This document shows positions 7,351 to 16,000 of a stretch of DNA of 20,173 nucleotides, in pieces. Made by a program: the position numbers and the translations under genes. A model generated the notes under the pieces. The model was not told the origin of the DNA, made no database searches, and was given only the letters and a program-made list of their open reading frames with translations. This DNA is from an uncultured Bacteroidales bacterium (GTDB taxonomy: Bacteria > Bacteroidota > Bacteroidia > Bacteroidales > P3): positions 1-20,173 of the forward strand of contig CALEPD010000240.1 in NCBI GenBank assembly GCA_937910265.1, read 5' to 3'. Within the stretch, counting starts at the first letter, position 1. Each line of letters opens with the position of its first letter.

Positions 7351-8226
7351 TTATTCAAATTTTACCATATCGATAAGTCTAACGCCGTCAAGCCATACGG
7401 CAATGCATCCTACGGCTTGTTTGGTGGCTTCTTCCCACGAGTTGATGGGTTGCAGTGTCAGACTGTCAACGATTTCAAAATATTCGGGTTCAAAACAGAG
7501 GCCCTCTTTGGATTGCGGATTTATGAGGTGGTAGTTGCTCAGTGTGTCGATAACCCATTCCTTTACCTCCTCTACATCATCATATTCGGCCATCTCGGTA
7601 GCCTGTTGCAATGTTTCATAAATAGTGGGGGCTATGGCGCGAGCCTCGGGCGATAGGCGCATATTGCGGCTGCTGAGTGCCAATCCGTCATCGGCGCGTA
7701 CTATAGGGCATGCGATAAGTTCAATAGGATATTGTATTTGGTTGAGCAAACTGCGAATGATGGCAACTTGCTGGAAATCTTTTTCTCCAAAATAAGCTCT
7801 TGTGGGTTCTGAAAGATCGAATAGTCGTTTTACCACCACGGCAACACCCGAGAAGTGGCCTGGACGTTGGGGGCCTTCCATTACCTCTTCGATTGCCCCG
7901 AAATGGTAGGTTTCGGTAACAGGTTCGGGGTACATCTCCTCAACAGTGGGTATGAATACAATGTCGGTTCCGGCTTGTTGTAGTTTCTCGCAGTCGGATT
8001 CTTCTGTACGCGGATATTTAGCCAGGTCCTCTTTGTTGTTGAATTGTATTGGATTCACAAAAACGCTTGCAACAACTATGTCGTTCTCTTTACGTGCAGT
8101 GTCGATGAGTGAGATATGGCCTTCGTGCAAAGCTCCCATAGTGGGTACGAATCCAATGGTTTTGTTTGATTCTTTGGCTTCTGATATCGTAGCCTTCAAT
8201 TCGGCTGTTGTGCGGATTATTTTCAT
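7351..8226 (-). CDS. panC: Pantothenate synthetase (pantoate--beta-alanine ligase)
   Basis: PanC joins pantoate and beta-alanine using ATP through a pantoyl-adenylate intermediate, the last step of pantothenate (vitamin B5) synthesis for coenzyme A. The protein has 291 residues, close to the family norm of about 280. Motifs in order are PTMGALHEGH (28-37, the HxGH nucleotide-binding signature), FVNPIQF (56-62), RPGHFSGV (121-128), FGEKDFQQ (146-153) and RADDGLALSSRN (177-188, the KMSKS-like loop region). All expected active-site residues appear to be present. It is the last gene of a minus-strand block, 10 bases after the holin-family gene. panB and panD are not in the window, although panD often neighbours panC in Bacteroidales. 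Confidence 0.96.
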   Translation of the reverse strand: MKIIRTTAELKATISEAKESNKTIGFVPTMGALHEGHISLIDTARKENDIVVASVFVNPIQFNNKEDLAKYPRTEESDCEKLQQAGTDIVFIPTVEEMYPEPVTETYHFGAIEEVMEGPQRPGHFSGVAVVVKRLFDLSEPTRAYFGEKDFQQVAIIRSLLNQIQYPIELIACPIVRADDGLALSSRNMRLSPEARAIAPTIYETLQQATEMAEYDDVEEVKEWVIDTLSNYHLINPQSKEGLCFEPEYFEIVDSLTLQPINSWEEATKQAVGCIAVWLDGVRLIDMVKFE

Positions 8227-8236
8227 GTTTGTTAAT

Positions 8237-8713
8237 CTAATCGTTTACATCTTCGTAATCGGTGTATTCTTCGTCAACGTCTCGGTGGATTTGAGATTGA
8301 TTTTGGTCGTTTTCTTTAAACTGCTGTTTTGACATAATTTTGTTCGGCAGCTCCAACAGGTAGTTGAATATCGTCAGAAGCAGACTGAACAGCAGTGCGC
8401 TCCAAAATGTATCGACATGGAATTTGTTTACAAGACCTGATGCCAACATAATGATAACGGCATTGATGATGAGTAGGAATAACCCCATGCTCATGATGGT
8501 GAAAGGCAGTGTGAGCACGATAAGTATGGGCCGTATGAAATTGTTTAGGAGCGAGATGACTATAGCGGTGATGATGGCGGCCCAGATGCTCTCAACATGC
8601 ACTCCGGGCAGTAAATATGCTGCCAGTATTGTGGCAAGGGTCATGACTATTACCCGTGTCAGAAAACCGTATTTCCCGGAATGCATGTTGTTGTTTTGAA
8701 TGGTGATTTTCAT
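8237..8713 (-). CDS. Phage holin family 4_2 / YvlD-type small membrane protein
   Basis: The 158-residue protein has about four hydrophobic segments (roughly 19-36, 43-60, 64-95 and 103-121) and a hydrophilic acidic tail (133-158, rich in D, E, Q and N). The order and the 'LLNNFIRPILIVLTLPFTI' segment (55-73) are characteristic of the Pfam family Phage_holin_4_2 (YvlD-like). Despite its name this family is mostly chromosomal and non-phage, and its function is unknown. An alternative start at Met10 is possible because the first residues (MKITIQNNN) are not hydrophobic. It lies between the YciO-like gene (19 bases) and panC (10 bases) on the same strand, so the three are probably cotranscribed. 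No phage genes lie nearby, so a lysis role is not supported. Confidence 0.85.
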   Translation of the reverse strand: MKITIQNNNMHSGKYGFLTRVIVMTLATILAAYLLPGVHVESIWAAIITAIVISLLNNFIRPILIVLTLPFTIMSMGLFLLIINAVIIMLASGLVNKFHVDTFWSALLFSLLLTIFNYLLELPNKIMSKQQFKENDQNQSQIHRDVDEEYTDYEDVND

Positions 8714-8732
8714 AAAGATAATTGTTATATGG

Positions 8733-9353
8733 TTAGAGCTCTATTTCTCCTTTTCCGTAGCGGACAACCTCAACGGTGTCGCCGCTGCAGTTGATGACTG
8801 TGGAGGGGCTGTCTTCTCCCATCCCTCCGTCAACAACCAGGTCGACCGTATGTCCGAAAGTGTCGTGTATTAGTTCGGGGTCGGTGAGGTATTCTACTTC
8901 CTGCTCTTGGTCGATGTGGCGTACCGATGTGCATATTATCGGGCATCCGAGCTCTTCGACTATAGCTGTTGTGATATTGTTGGATGAAACCCGTATGCCG
9001 ATGGTTTTGTTGGCATTTTGGTAGTTACGAGGAACATTGTTGTTGGCGTCCATGATAAAGGTAAACGGTCCGGGAAGGACACTCCGTACCAATGCATAGG
9101 TATTTTTACTCATAGGGCGTACATATTCAGATACTTGGCTCACACTGGAACACATCATCGAATATTTGGCTTGCTTGAGTTTGTATCCTTTCAAGCGGGC
9201 GATGGTTTCTACCGACTTTTTCGAATCCATACTGCATGCGAAAGCATACAAGGTGTCGGTAGGGATTACAACGATTCCCCCGTTGCGCAGCACTTCTGCC
9301 ACGCGGCGTATCTCTTTTGTATTGGGGTTGTCGGCGTAGATTCGTACTATCAT
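8733..9353 (-). CDS. YciO/YrdC/Sua5-fold protein, YciO-like subgroup
   Basis: The 206-residue protein has the YrdC fold, whose canonical members make threonylcarbamoyl-AMP for the t6A modification of tRNA. Visible motifs are PTDTLYAFAC (31-40), PGPFTFIMD (94-102) and TIGIRVSSN (117-125). The C-terminal part has VDLVVDGG and then PSTVINCSGDTVEVVRYGKG. At the position where TsaC/YrdC proteins have S-x-N (TSAN), this one has TSVRH (142-146). That resembles the YciO group, whose activity is weaker or uncertain. Automated annotation would probably call it L-threonylcarbamoyladenylate synthase; I would keep that as 'family member'. I chose the ATG at 9353. A TTG 24 bases upstream (9377) lies inside the predicted -7 promoter box, so it is unlikely to be translated. 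Confidence 0.87.
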   Translation of the reverse strand: MIVRIYADNPNTKEIRRVAEVLRNGGIVVIPTDTLYAFACSMDSKKSVETIARLKGYKLKQAKYSMMCSSVSQVSEYVRPMSKNTYALVRSVLPGPFTFIMDANNNVPRNYQNANKTIGIRVSSNNITTAIVEELGCPIICTSVRHIDQEQEVEYLTDPELIHDTFGHTVDLVVDGGMGEDSPSTVINCSGDTVEVVRYGKGEIEL

Positions 9354-9374
9354 GACTTCATGTTTTTGATGATG

Positions 9375-9382
9375 CAAAAGTA
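9375..9382 (-). promoter_or_regulatory. -7 promoter element of the minus-strand yciO-holin-panC block
   Basis: Read on the minus strand, 9382 down to 9375 is TACTTTTG, an exact TAnnTTTG match. Transcription would begin near 9369, leaving a leader of about 16 bases before the ATG at 9353. This supports that start over the upstream TTG. No clear -33 TTG is seen at the usual distance. Confidence 0.5.
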
Positions 9383-9624
9383 CAAATTATTTGTCATTCG
9401 GAGTCTGCTGAATTAAAAGAATTTGTCGAAATGCTTGAATTGCCTGCCTGGGATTGTTTTTTTATTTGTATTTTTGCATGTCTTAATAGTTGTATTTTGT
9501 GTTTTGCAATCCAATGGACAATCCTTTGTGATGTGTGTCATTCGGGATGTGTAATGGGAATGCAGATGTTTTATAATAAGCATGTTGTATTTCGTTATGG
9601 CCAAGTTGATGCATGAAACAGTTG

Positions 9625-9655
9625 TTGCATGATTGTTGAGGCACGAATAATTTTA
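9625..9655 (+). promoter_or_regulatory. Candidate promoter of the M64 peptidase gene
   Basis: TTG at 9625-9627 and TAATTTTA at 9648-9655 are separated by 20 bases. The -7 box differs from TAnnTTTG only at the last base. The start of transcription would be near 9661, giving a very short leader that contains AAAGG about 8 bases before the ATG, the only Shine-Dalgarno-like sequence I noticed in the window. An alternative is the perfect -7 box at 9469-9476, which would give a leader of about 185 bases. Confidence 0.35.
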
Positions 9656-9668
9656 GAAAGGTAGATAT

Positions 9669-10964
9669 ATGAGAAAAATCATCTTATCAATGGTGTTGCT
9701 TTTAACCATTGCAGTTTCTCCCCAAGCCCGAGCCCAGGAGATGTTCAACAAACATTTTGCCGACAAAACCCTGCGTATAGATTATTTCCGCGAGGGGCTG
9801 CACGGTTTCGACACTGTGATGCTGCATCGCTATATAGTCAGAGATGGTTGGGCTGGCTCGCTCACTCAATTGGTCGACCCCTTCGACAACGGTTCATATC
9901 GGGTGGTGGTAAGAGATGCAAATACGCAGAAGGAATTGTATTCGAAAGGTTATAGCACTCTTTTCAAAGAATATCGTGATACTCCTGAAGGAAAAACACA
10001 GAAGGTGAAGTATCAAGAGGTTGTCCTCATCCCGTATCCTTTACATGCTGTTGATATTTGTTTCATGAAAAGAGACGGCGGTACGATGAAAATGCAGCAA
10101 CAGGCTGTTTTCCGTTTCGATCCGTCAAGCGATAAGCCTGCGGTTTCAAATGCCGTCAAGCAACCAATGCCGATGAAGTTGCATTATAGCGGTGATTCCC
10201 ACAAAAAAATCGATATCGCTATTGTGGCCGAGGGCTATGGTGTCAGCGATTCGGCAAAAATGCATGCCGATTTGCAGCGTTTCTGCCAATATACATTGGC
10301 ATGCGAGCCTTTCAAGAGCCGTGCTGCCGATTTCAACATTTGGGGTGTTCCGTTCTGTGGCAAGGAGAGCGGCATCACAAACCCCGGCAAGGACCTTAAA
10401 GTCGAAAGTGCGGTGGGTGCCACATATTACACATTCGGAAGCGAGCGGTATATCATGACTTTTGAGCTCTTTCAGCTCCACGATTTGCTGGGCAAGGTGG
10501 CCTACGACCATATCATCGTCATGGCCAATAGCGACAAATACGGTGGAGGCGCAATTTATAATTTCTATGCAGTAAGCTCCATGAACGAGATGGCCAATAT
10601 GATACTACCTCATGAGTTGGGCCACTCTATTGGAGGCCTTGCCGACGAATACGTTGATGAGGAGATCGCCTACAGCGACATTCACCGTCCCGATATGGAG
10701 CCAGTTGAGCCCAATATCACTACATTGGTCGATTTCGAAACCAAGTGGCTCGACCTCGTTCCTAAACGTACCGAAATACCCACTCCCTATGACCCAAGTG
10801 TGCCCCGCACCGAGAACGGTCCTATAGGGGTTTATGAGGGTGCAGGTTATTCTGCCAGAGAGTTTTACCGTCCGTTTATGCATTGCATGATGCGCGATTA
10901 TGCCCCATTCTGTTTGATATGCATCAAGCGATTAAATGATATTTTTGACTTATATACGAAATAA
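9669..10964 (+). CDS. Secreted zinc metallopeptidase, family M64 (IgA-peptidase-like)
   Basis: The protein has 431 residues. Residues 1-22 are a signal peptide ending A-R-A before Gln23, so it is exported. Residues about 25-150 resemble the Ig-like Peptidase_M64_N domain, and residues about 170-431 the catalytic M64 domain. The zinc motif HELGHSIGGLADEY (315-328) gives His315, Glu316 and His319. Asp326 or Glu327 may supply the third ligand. A Met-rich MHCMMRD segment (404-410) followed by PFC may form the Met-turn. M64 is named for a Clostridium IgA peptidase, but most gut Bacteroidetes members are of unknown specificity, so IgA cleavage should not be assumed. There is no C-terminal type IX secretion domain; the protein ends right after the catalytic domain. 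It is first of four codirectional genes leading to sprA. Confidence 0.92.
   Translation: MRKIILSMVLLLTIAVSPQARAQEMFNKHFADKTLRIDYFREGLHGFDTVMLHRYIVRDGWAGSLTQLVDPFDNGSYRVVVRDANTQKELYSKGYSTLFKEYRDTPEGKTQKVKYQEVVLIPYPLHAVDICFMKRDGGTMKMQQQAVFRFDPSSDKPAVSNAVKQPMPMKLHYSGDSHKKIDIAIVAEGYGVSDSAKMHADLQRFCQYTLACEPFKSRAADFNIWGVPFCGKESGITNPGKDLKVESAVGATYYTFGSERYIMTFELFQLHDLLGKVAYDHIIVMANSDKYGGGAIYNFYAVSSMNEMANMILPHELGHSIGGLADEYVDEEIAYSDIHRPDMEPVEPNITTLVDFETKWLDLVPKRTEIPTPYDPSVPRTENGPIGVYEGAGYSAREFYRPFMHCMMRDYAPFCLICIKRLNDIFDLYTK
10913..10947 (+). promoter_or_regulatory. Possible internal promoter for the beta-helix lipoprotein gene
   Basis: TTTG (10913-10916) and TATTTTTG (10940-10947, an exact TAnnTTTG match) lie within the 3' end of the M64 gene with a 23-base spacer, slightly longer than ideal. 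Transcription from near 10953 would produce a leader of about 58 bases containing the hairpin at 10984-11014. It would also allow the lipoprotein, ruvA and sprA to be expressed apart from the peptidase. Confidence 0.35.
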
Positions 10965-10983
10965 GCACGCTAAAAATACGTTA

Positions 10984-11014
10984 TCACTTTTTACTACAGC
11001 AGTTTAAAAAGTGA
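10984..11014 (+). promoter_or_regulatory. Hairpin enclosing the GTG start codon of the lipoprotein gene
   Basis: TCACTTTTTA (10984-10993) is perfectly complementary to TAAAAAGTGA (11005-11014) across an 11-base loop. The right arm includes the GTG start codon at 11011-11013. In mRNA the start codon would therefore be base-paired near the foot of a ten-pair, AU-rich stem. It could be a translational control element or weak thermometer, an operator for a dimeric protein, or a partial terminator of the M64 transcript. The arms are certain; the role is inference. Confidence 0.6.
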
Positions 11015-12447
11015 ACGCCAAATACTACATATCACGCCTTCTTTGGGTAGTTGCCTTAATCCCGTTTTTCTTCTCTTCGTGCGAAGAGCAAGAATACTAT
11101 GTCTCAGACGATATTCCGGTATTGCAGTTCTCGGCCGACACTTTGTCGTTCGATACTGTTTTTACCACTATGGGTACTGTTACAAAGCAAGTCAAGGTGT
11201 ACAACCCCTATAAGGATCCGGTGCTTATACCGTCGGTTACTTTGATGAATGGTACGCAAAGCCGTTTCAGAATCAACGTCGACGGCGACACTGCGATGGT
11301 GGCACGCGACGTAATCATTGGCGGCCTTGACAGCATTTTCATCTTTGTTCAGGCCAACATTAACCCTAATGCATCTACCGAACCGTTTCTGATAGAGGAT
11401 GCAATCTGCTTTAATTTCGGTGAACAACAATCACGCATTATCCTCAATGCCTTTGGCCGCAATGCAGTTTACCATTATCCTGCTCCGGATCGCTTTTACT
11501 CGATTATCGACTGCGATAATTGGGATCATACTCGCCCCCATGTCATTTATGGCTATGCAGTAGTCGATTCGGCCACAACGTTGAAGTTGCTCCCTGGCGA
11601 TGAAATCTATATGGCCGACCAGGCTTTGTTGTGGGTTTACCGCGAAGGGACGCTCATTGTCGAGGGTACTCCGTCAAACCCTGTGCTGTTTTCGTCGGTA
11701 CGTCACGACGGCCATTATGCCACCCTTCCCGGTCAGTGGAATTATATATGGTTAAGTTCGGGTAGTGTCAACAGCAGCATCGATTGGGCCATTATCGAAA
11801 ACGGATACGTCGGTTTGTTGGTCGATTCAATCGCCAACAGTCAGCCAACGCTCCGCATCACCAATACCGTTGTCCGCAATATGTCGCACGCCGGTGTCAT
11901 AGCCAACGGGGCTGCGGTTCATGGCGACAATTTGCTTGTTGCCAATTGTAAAACTGCCGCATTGGCTTTGCAAAGGGGAGGGGATTACTGCATGAGTAAT
12001 TCAACCTTTGTCAATTATTGGCGATACGATGTACGCCAGTCGCCATGTGTGGTGTTGAACAACTATACGACAGACCCGTACAACACTAATGTCGTTTATC
12101 CTGTTGATTTACAACGGGCCGAATTTCGTAACTGCATAATCTACGGCAATTATACTGACACCGAGATAGCTTTAGTGTCGACCGTGGGAGCTGATTTTAA
12201 TGTATCGTTCGACCACTGTTTGCTTAGGGCCCAGGATACCACTTTTCAACGATGCGGCGTTCGGGCCAATGAAGTAATATTTAACGAAGACCCCTTGTTT
12301 GTAAGCCATTCCGAAGGCAATTACCGTTTGCTCGGCGATTCTCCCGCACGTCTTGCCGGCGATGTACGATGGCTGGTCGATATCAGAGATTTGGCTGGAA
12401 ATGTGAGGCGTATTCCGCCAACACTTGGCGCTTATGAAATAAAATAA
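11011..12447 (+). CDS. Outer-surface lipoprotein with right-handed beta-helix
   Basis: The protein has 478 residues. GTG at 11011 is the only possible ordinary start: an in-frame TAA lies at 11005-11007 and no ATG, GTG or TTG occurs before the lipobox. Residues 1-23 form a lipoprotein signal with F-S-S-Cys24. The lipid anchor is followed by E-E-Q-E, an acidic stretch reminiscent of the Bacteroidetes lipoprotein surface-export signal. Residues about 38-135 are a beta-sandwich-like domain ('ADTLSFDTVFTTMGTVTKQV'). Residues about 190-440 have repeated short beta strands and many Asn residues in a pattern typical of right-handed parallel beta-helix proteins, ending in 'PPTLGAYEIK' as many such Bacteroidetes proteins do. 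No catalytic residues of a polysaccharide lyase stand out, so it may be a binding protein. It lies 46 bases after the M64 gene and 15 bases before ruvA. Confidence 0.85.
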   Translation: MNAKYYISRLLWVVALIPFFFSSCEEQEYYVSDDIPVLQFSADTLSFDTVFTTMGTVTKQVKVYNPYKDPVLIPSVTLMNGTQSRFRINVDGDTAMVARDVIIGGLDSIFIFVQANINPNASTEPFLIEDAICFNFGEQQSRIILNAFGRNAVYHYPAPDRFYSIIDCDNWDHTRPHVIYGYAVVDSATTLKLLPGDEIYMADQALLWVYREGTLIVEGTPSNPVLFSSVRHDGHYATLPGQWNYIWLSSGSVNSSIDWAIIENGYVGLLVDSIANSQPTLRITNTVVRNMSHAGVIANGAAVHGDNLLVANCKTAALALQRGGDYCMSNSTFVNYWRYDVRQSPCVVLNNYTTDPYNTNVVYPVDLQRAEFRNCIIYGNYTDTEIALVSTVGADFNVSFDHCLLRAQDTTFQRCGVRANEVIFNEDPLFVSHSEGNYRLLGDSPARLAGDVRWLVDIRDLAGNVRRIPPTLGAYEIK

Positions 12448-12462
12448 CGAGACACTGAACGT

Positions 12463-13047
12463 ATGTATAATTATATATCCGGTAAATTAGTAGAAGTGAA
12501 TGCCACGCAGGCTGTAATTGATTGTAGCGGTGTGGGATATCTGATTGAAATCAGTTTGAACACATATGCACAGATCAAAGACTCTGCCAATGTCAAACTG
12601 CTGGTGCACGAGGTTATACGTGAGGACGCCCATCTTTTGTATGGATTCTTTGAGAGTGCCGAGCGCGACATGTTCCGAATGCTGATTTCGGTAAACGGGG
12701 TAGGAGTGGCTACCGCCCGTGTTATGCTTTCGTCGCTCACGGTTTCTGAGTTGACGCAGGCCATCGCTTCTCAAAATACCCGTCTTATACAGAGTGTAAA
12801 GGGCATCGGCACCAAGACAGCTCAGCGTATTGTGCTTGAACTTAAAGATAAAATCTCCGAAACAGCCAACAGTCAGTTGGTCGAAAGTCTCAATGCAACC
12901 AATATTGCTCAGGAGGAGGCATTGAGTGCTTTGGTAATGCTTGGATTCCCCAAGGCGGCATCCGAGAAGGTGCTGAATGCTATAGTCAAAATAGATCCGT
13001 CGTTAACGGTAGAGGAATTGATAAAAGAATCTTTGAAACGACTTTGA
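12463..13047 (+). CDS. ruvA: Holliday junction branch migration protein RuvA
   Basis: RuvA binds four-way DNA junctions as a tetramer and loads the RuvB helicase motors during recombinational repair. The 194 residues match the family length. The N-terminal OB-fold is residues 1-63 (MYNYISGKLVEV...LLYGFF). Two helix-hairpin-helix motifs follow, NGVGVATA (78-85) and KGIGTKTA (113-120). A flexible linker precedes the RuvB-contacting domain III (about 146-194, with ALSALVMLGFPKAASEKVL). All key parts are present. Its stop codon overlaps the TTG start of sprA by four bases (TTGA), so the two are translationally linked in arrangement. ruvB is not in the window. Having ruvA directly upstream of sprA is a conserved order in several Bacteroidetes. 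Confidence 0.97.
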   Translation: MYNYISGKLVEVNATQAVIDCSGVGYLIEISLNTYAQIKDSANVKLLVHEVIREDAHLLYGFFESAERDMFRMLISVNGVGVATARVMLSSLTVSELTQAIASQNTRLIQSVKGIGTKTAQRIVLELKDKISETANSQLVESLNATNIAQEEALSALVMLGFPKAASEKVLNAIVKIDPSLTVEELIKESLKRL

Positions 13048-16000
13048 GTAAGCGCCATTACATATTATCGTTTGTTATCTGCCTTGTCTTTGTCATGGCG
13101 GCATCGGTGCTTAACGCGCAGGAACCGGCTACAGGCATCAATCAGGTAACCACTGAGGTTGAATACAACCCCGAAACCAACGATTATGTCAAAGTGACGA
13201 AAATCGGCGACATCGTCATTTCACGCGAATACATGACGTTCGCCGAATATCAGAATTGGCAGATGGATCAAGTGATGCAGCAGTATTGGCAGCAACGCAA
13301 TGCTTCGGGTGCTAATACCACTGGAGAGGAAGGTATGTTGAATAAAATACCGGGTTTTAACGAAATCAGTAGGAAACTCGACGGTATGAAGAACCTTCCC
13401 ATGCCGCAGATTACTCCCAGTGGAACAGCTGAGCTGACGTTCCAGATAGTGAATAATTACCGCGAGAATCCTAATCTTAATCAGGATGAGAAAAGTAATA
13501 CTTACTTCGATTTCGATGAGAACATTCAATTGAGCATGAATGCCAAACTAGGTGACTTGTTTGACTTTGATCTCAATTGGAATACCCAAGCCACCTTCGA
13601 CTTCGAAAACCAGCTTAAACTGAAATACGAAGGTAAGGAGGATGACATTCTGCAATATATTGAGGCGGGTGACGTATCCTTCCCGTTGAACACCACTCTC
13701 ATCAAGGGAAGTCAACAACTCTTCGGCGGACATGTAAAACTCAAGTTCGGTAAATTGACTGTAGATGCGGTGGCCAGCAACAAGGAAACCAGCACCGAAA
13801 ATATCCAGGTGCAGGGTGGAGCAAGCACGCAGGAATTCGAAATCAGAGCAGATGAGTATGAGGAAAACCGTCACTATTTCATCAGTCAGTATTTCTACGA
13901 CAATTACAACAAGGCGATGAGTACATTGCCCATTGTCAATTCAAATATCAAGATTACCCGTATCGAGGTTTGGCGTACCAATGTGGGAGCTGCGGTTTCA
14001 AACAACCGTAACGTTTTGGCGTTGACAGACCTCGGAGAACGCAATCCCAGTCGCAACGATATTATCGGACGTGGAGATGCCTTGCCATCGAACGCTTCAA
14101 ACAACTTGCTCGAACGCATAAACATCAATGCGGTTCGCAGTATCGATAACGTTACCACCTATATGCAAGGTATGGGTATGGTGTCGGGAACTGATTACGA
14201 GAAAATCGAAAATGCCCGCTTGCTCAATTCGAGCGAGTACACCTTCAACGAATTGTTAGGCTTCATTTCATTGAATCAGCCTTTGAGCAACGACCAGATG
14301 ATTGCCGTGGCATTTCAATACCAAGTCATAGGCGATACCAATGTGTATCAAGTGGGCGAGCTGACAACCGACGGTATAAACGACCCCAATACCCTTGTTG
14401 TCAAGCTTATCAAAGGTACGGCTGTCAATACCCAGAGCCCGTTGTGGAAACTCATGATGAAGAACGTCTACTTTCTGAGAAGTACGCAGATCGGACGCGA
14501 CAATTTCCGTCTCAATGTGTTGTACGAATCGCCTGAAGGAGGTGTTGGTGTTGGCTATTTCACCGAGGGCCCCATGGAGGGTAAGCCGCTTGTCGAGGTG
14601 TTTGGTCTCGACCGAATGGATGCAAGTCAGAATTATTACTATGCCGATGGTGTGATGGACTGGTTCGACAGTGCAGCCTACAAGGGCGGTATCATCCAAT
14701 CGACAACAGGCCGTATTTATTTCCCCTATGTCGAGCCTTTCGGCAAGGATTTGCGCGCCATTCTTAACGATAGGGATTTGGCGGACAAGTATTGTTTCGA
14801 TTCATTGTATACGTTAACCCGTACACTTGCCCAACAGTATGCCGACAAGAACAAGTTCTACATCGAGGGTTACTATACCAGTGCTGTCAGTGGCGAGATA
14901 TCGTTGGGTTATAGTGTATCGCAAGGTAGTGTCACCGTTACGGCAGGCGGCATGCCTTTTATCGAGAATGTCGACTATACTGTCGACTATACCATGGGAA
15001 CTGTGCGTATCATCAATGAAAGTATTCTGAGCAGTGGCACGCCAATCAGCGTGAGTAGCGAAAACAATTCGTTCAGCATGATGACCAAACGTATGCTCGG
15101 ATTGCACCTCAACTACGAAATCGATCCCAACTTCAATATCGGAGCCACGGCCATGAATCTCTATGAGAAGCCCCTGACCCAGAAAAATAACTTTGGAGAA
15201 GAACCTACCAGCAACTCTATCTGGGGCCTTGACTTGAGTTACAATCATGAACTTCCCATAATCACCAAAATAGTTGACTTGCTTCCCGGTATCCAAACGA
15301 AGGTGCCCTCTAATCTGAGTCTCACGGCCGAAGTGGCCCAATTTATACCAGGAATGACCAATACAGGTGGTAGTGAGAGTTCGGTCAGCTATATCGACGA
15401 CTTCGAAGGTGCGGAAAGCAGTATCGATTTGAAAGGCGTAGCGTACTGGAGTTTGGCCAGTACTCCCCAAGACTATCGCACGGCTTTGCCCATGTGGCCC
15501 GAAACCGAGCCGGGTTCGGGGTTGGCTTACGGCTATAACCGTGCACGCATTGCATGGTATCGCATCGATAACCTCTTCTATGGCACCGATTGTCCTCCCA
15601 ATATCACCCTCGACGACCGTTCCCATCCCTACGCACGAAAAATTATGGAGAACGAGGTGTTTCCGAACAAACAGTTGGCAACCAACCAACTTAACAATAT
15701 CCTCGAATTTAATGTTGCGTTCTATCCCAGCGAACGCGGTCCCTACAATTATGATGTGGCTGGGTCGCAATGGAGTGCAGGTATTGCTGCCGACGGCCGT
15801 TTGAACGATCCTGGCAGTCGTTGGGGCGGTATTATGCGTAAACTCGACTATACTGATTTCGAAACCCAAAACATCGAAACCATAGAGTTCTGGTTGATGG
15901 ATCCCTTTATCGATCCCGAGACAGGACTTACCGACCCCAACAAAAAGGGAGGTAAGTTGTATTTCAATCTGGGTGACATCAGTGAGGATATTCTCCGTGA

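Larger units (their letters stand above)
9354..9668. other. Divergent intergenic region between the YciO-like gene and the M64 peptidase
   Basis: This 315-base spacer separates divergently transcribed units and should hold promoters for both. On the minus strand a -7 box lies at 9375-9382. On the plus strand there is an isolated -7 match (TATTTTTG, 9469-9476) and a better-spaced but imperfect promoter at 9625-9655. Short open frames on both strands (for example a Cys-rich 61-codon frame at 9431-9616) look fortuitous in T-rich sequence. I see no RNA gene or repeat. Confidence 0.55.

Noticed and set aside
8237..8713. Possible prophage lysis gene, from the holin family name
   Set aside because: No other phage genes are nearby and the family is largely chromosomal. 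It sits in a housekeeping gene block with panC.
9354..9377. Longer form of the YciO-like protein starting at TTG 9377
   Set aside because: That TTG lies within the predicted -7 promoter box (9375-9382), and the extra residues (MHHQKHEV) are not part of the fold.
9431..9616. 61-codon plus-strand frame rich in Cys and hydrophobic residues in the divergent intergenic region
   Set aside because: Its composition follows from T-rich DNA, its start lies upstream of the nearest -7 box, and no family resemblance is seen. Probably fortuitous.
14814..15869. Minus-strand open frame of 351 codons, and similar long minus-strand frames up to 304 codons, within sprA
   Set aside because: They lie opposite the continuous, clearly recognisable sprA frame, and their translations show no family features. 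They arise from the codon pattern of the sense gene.
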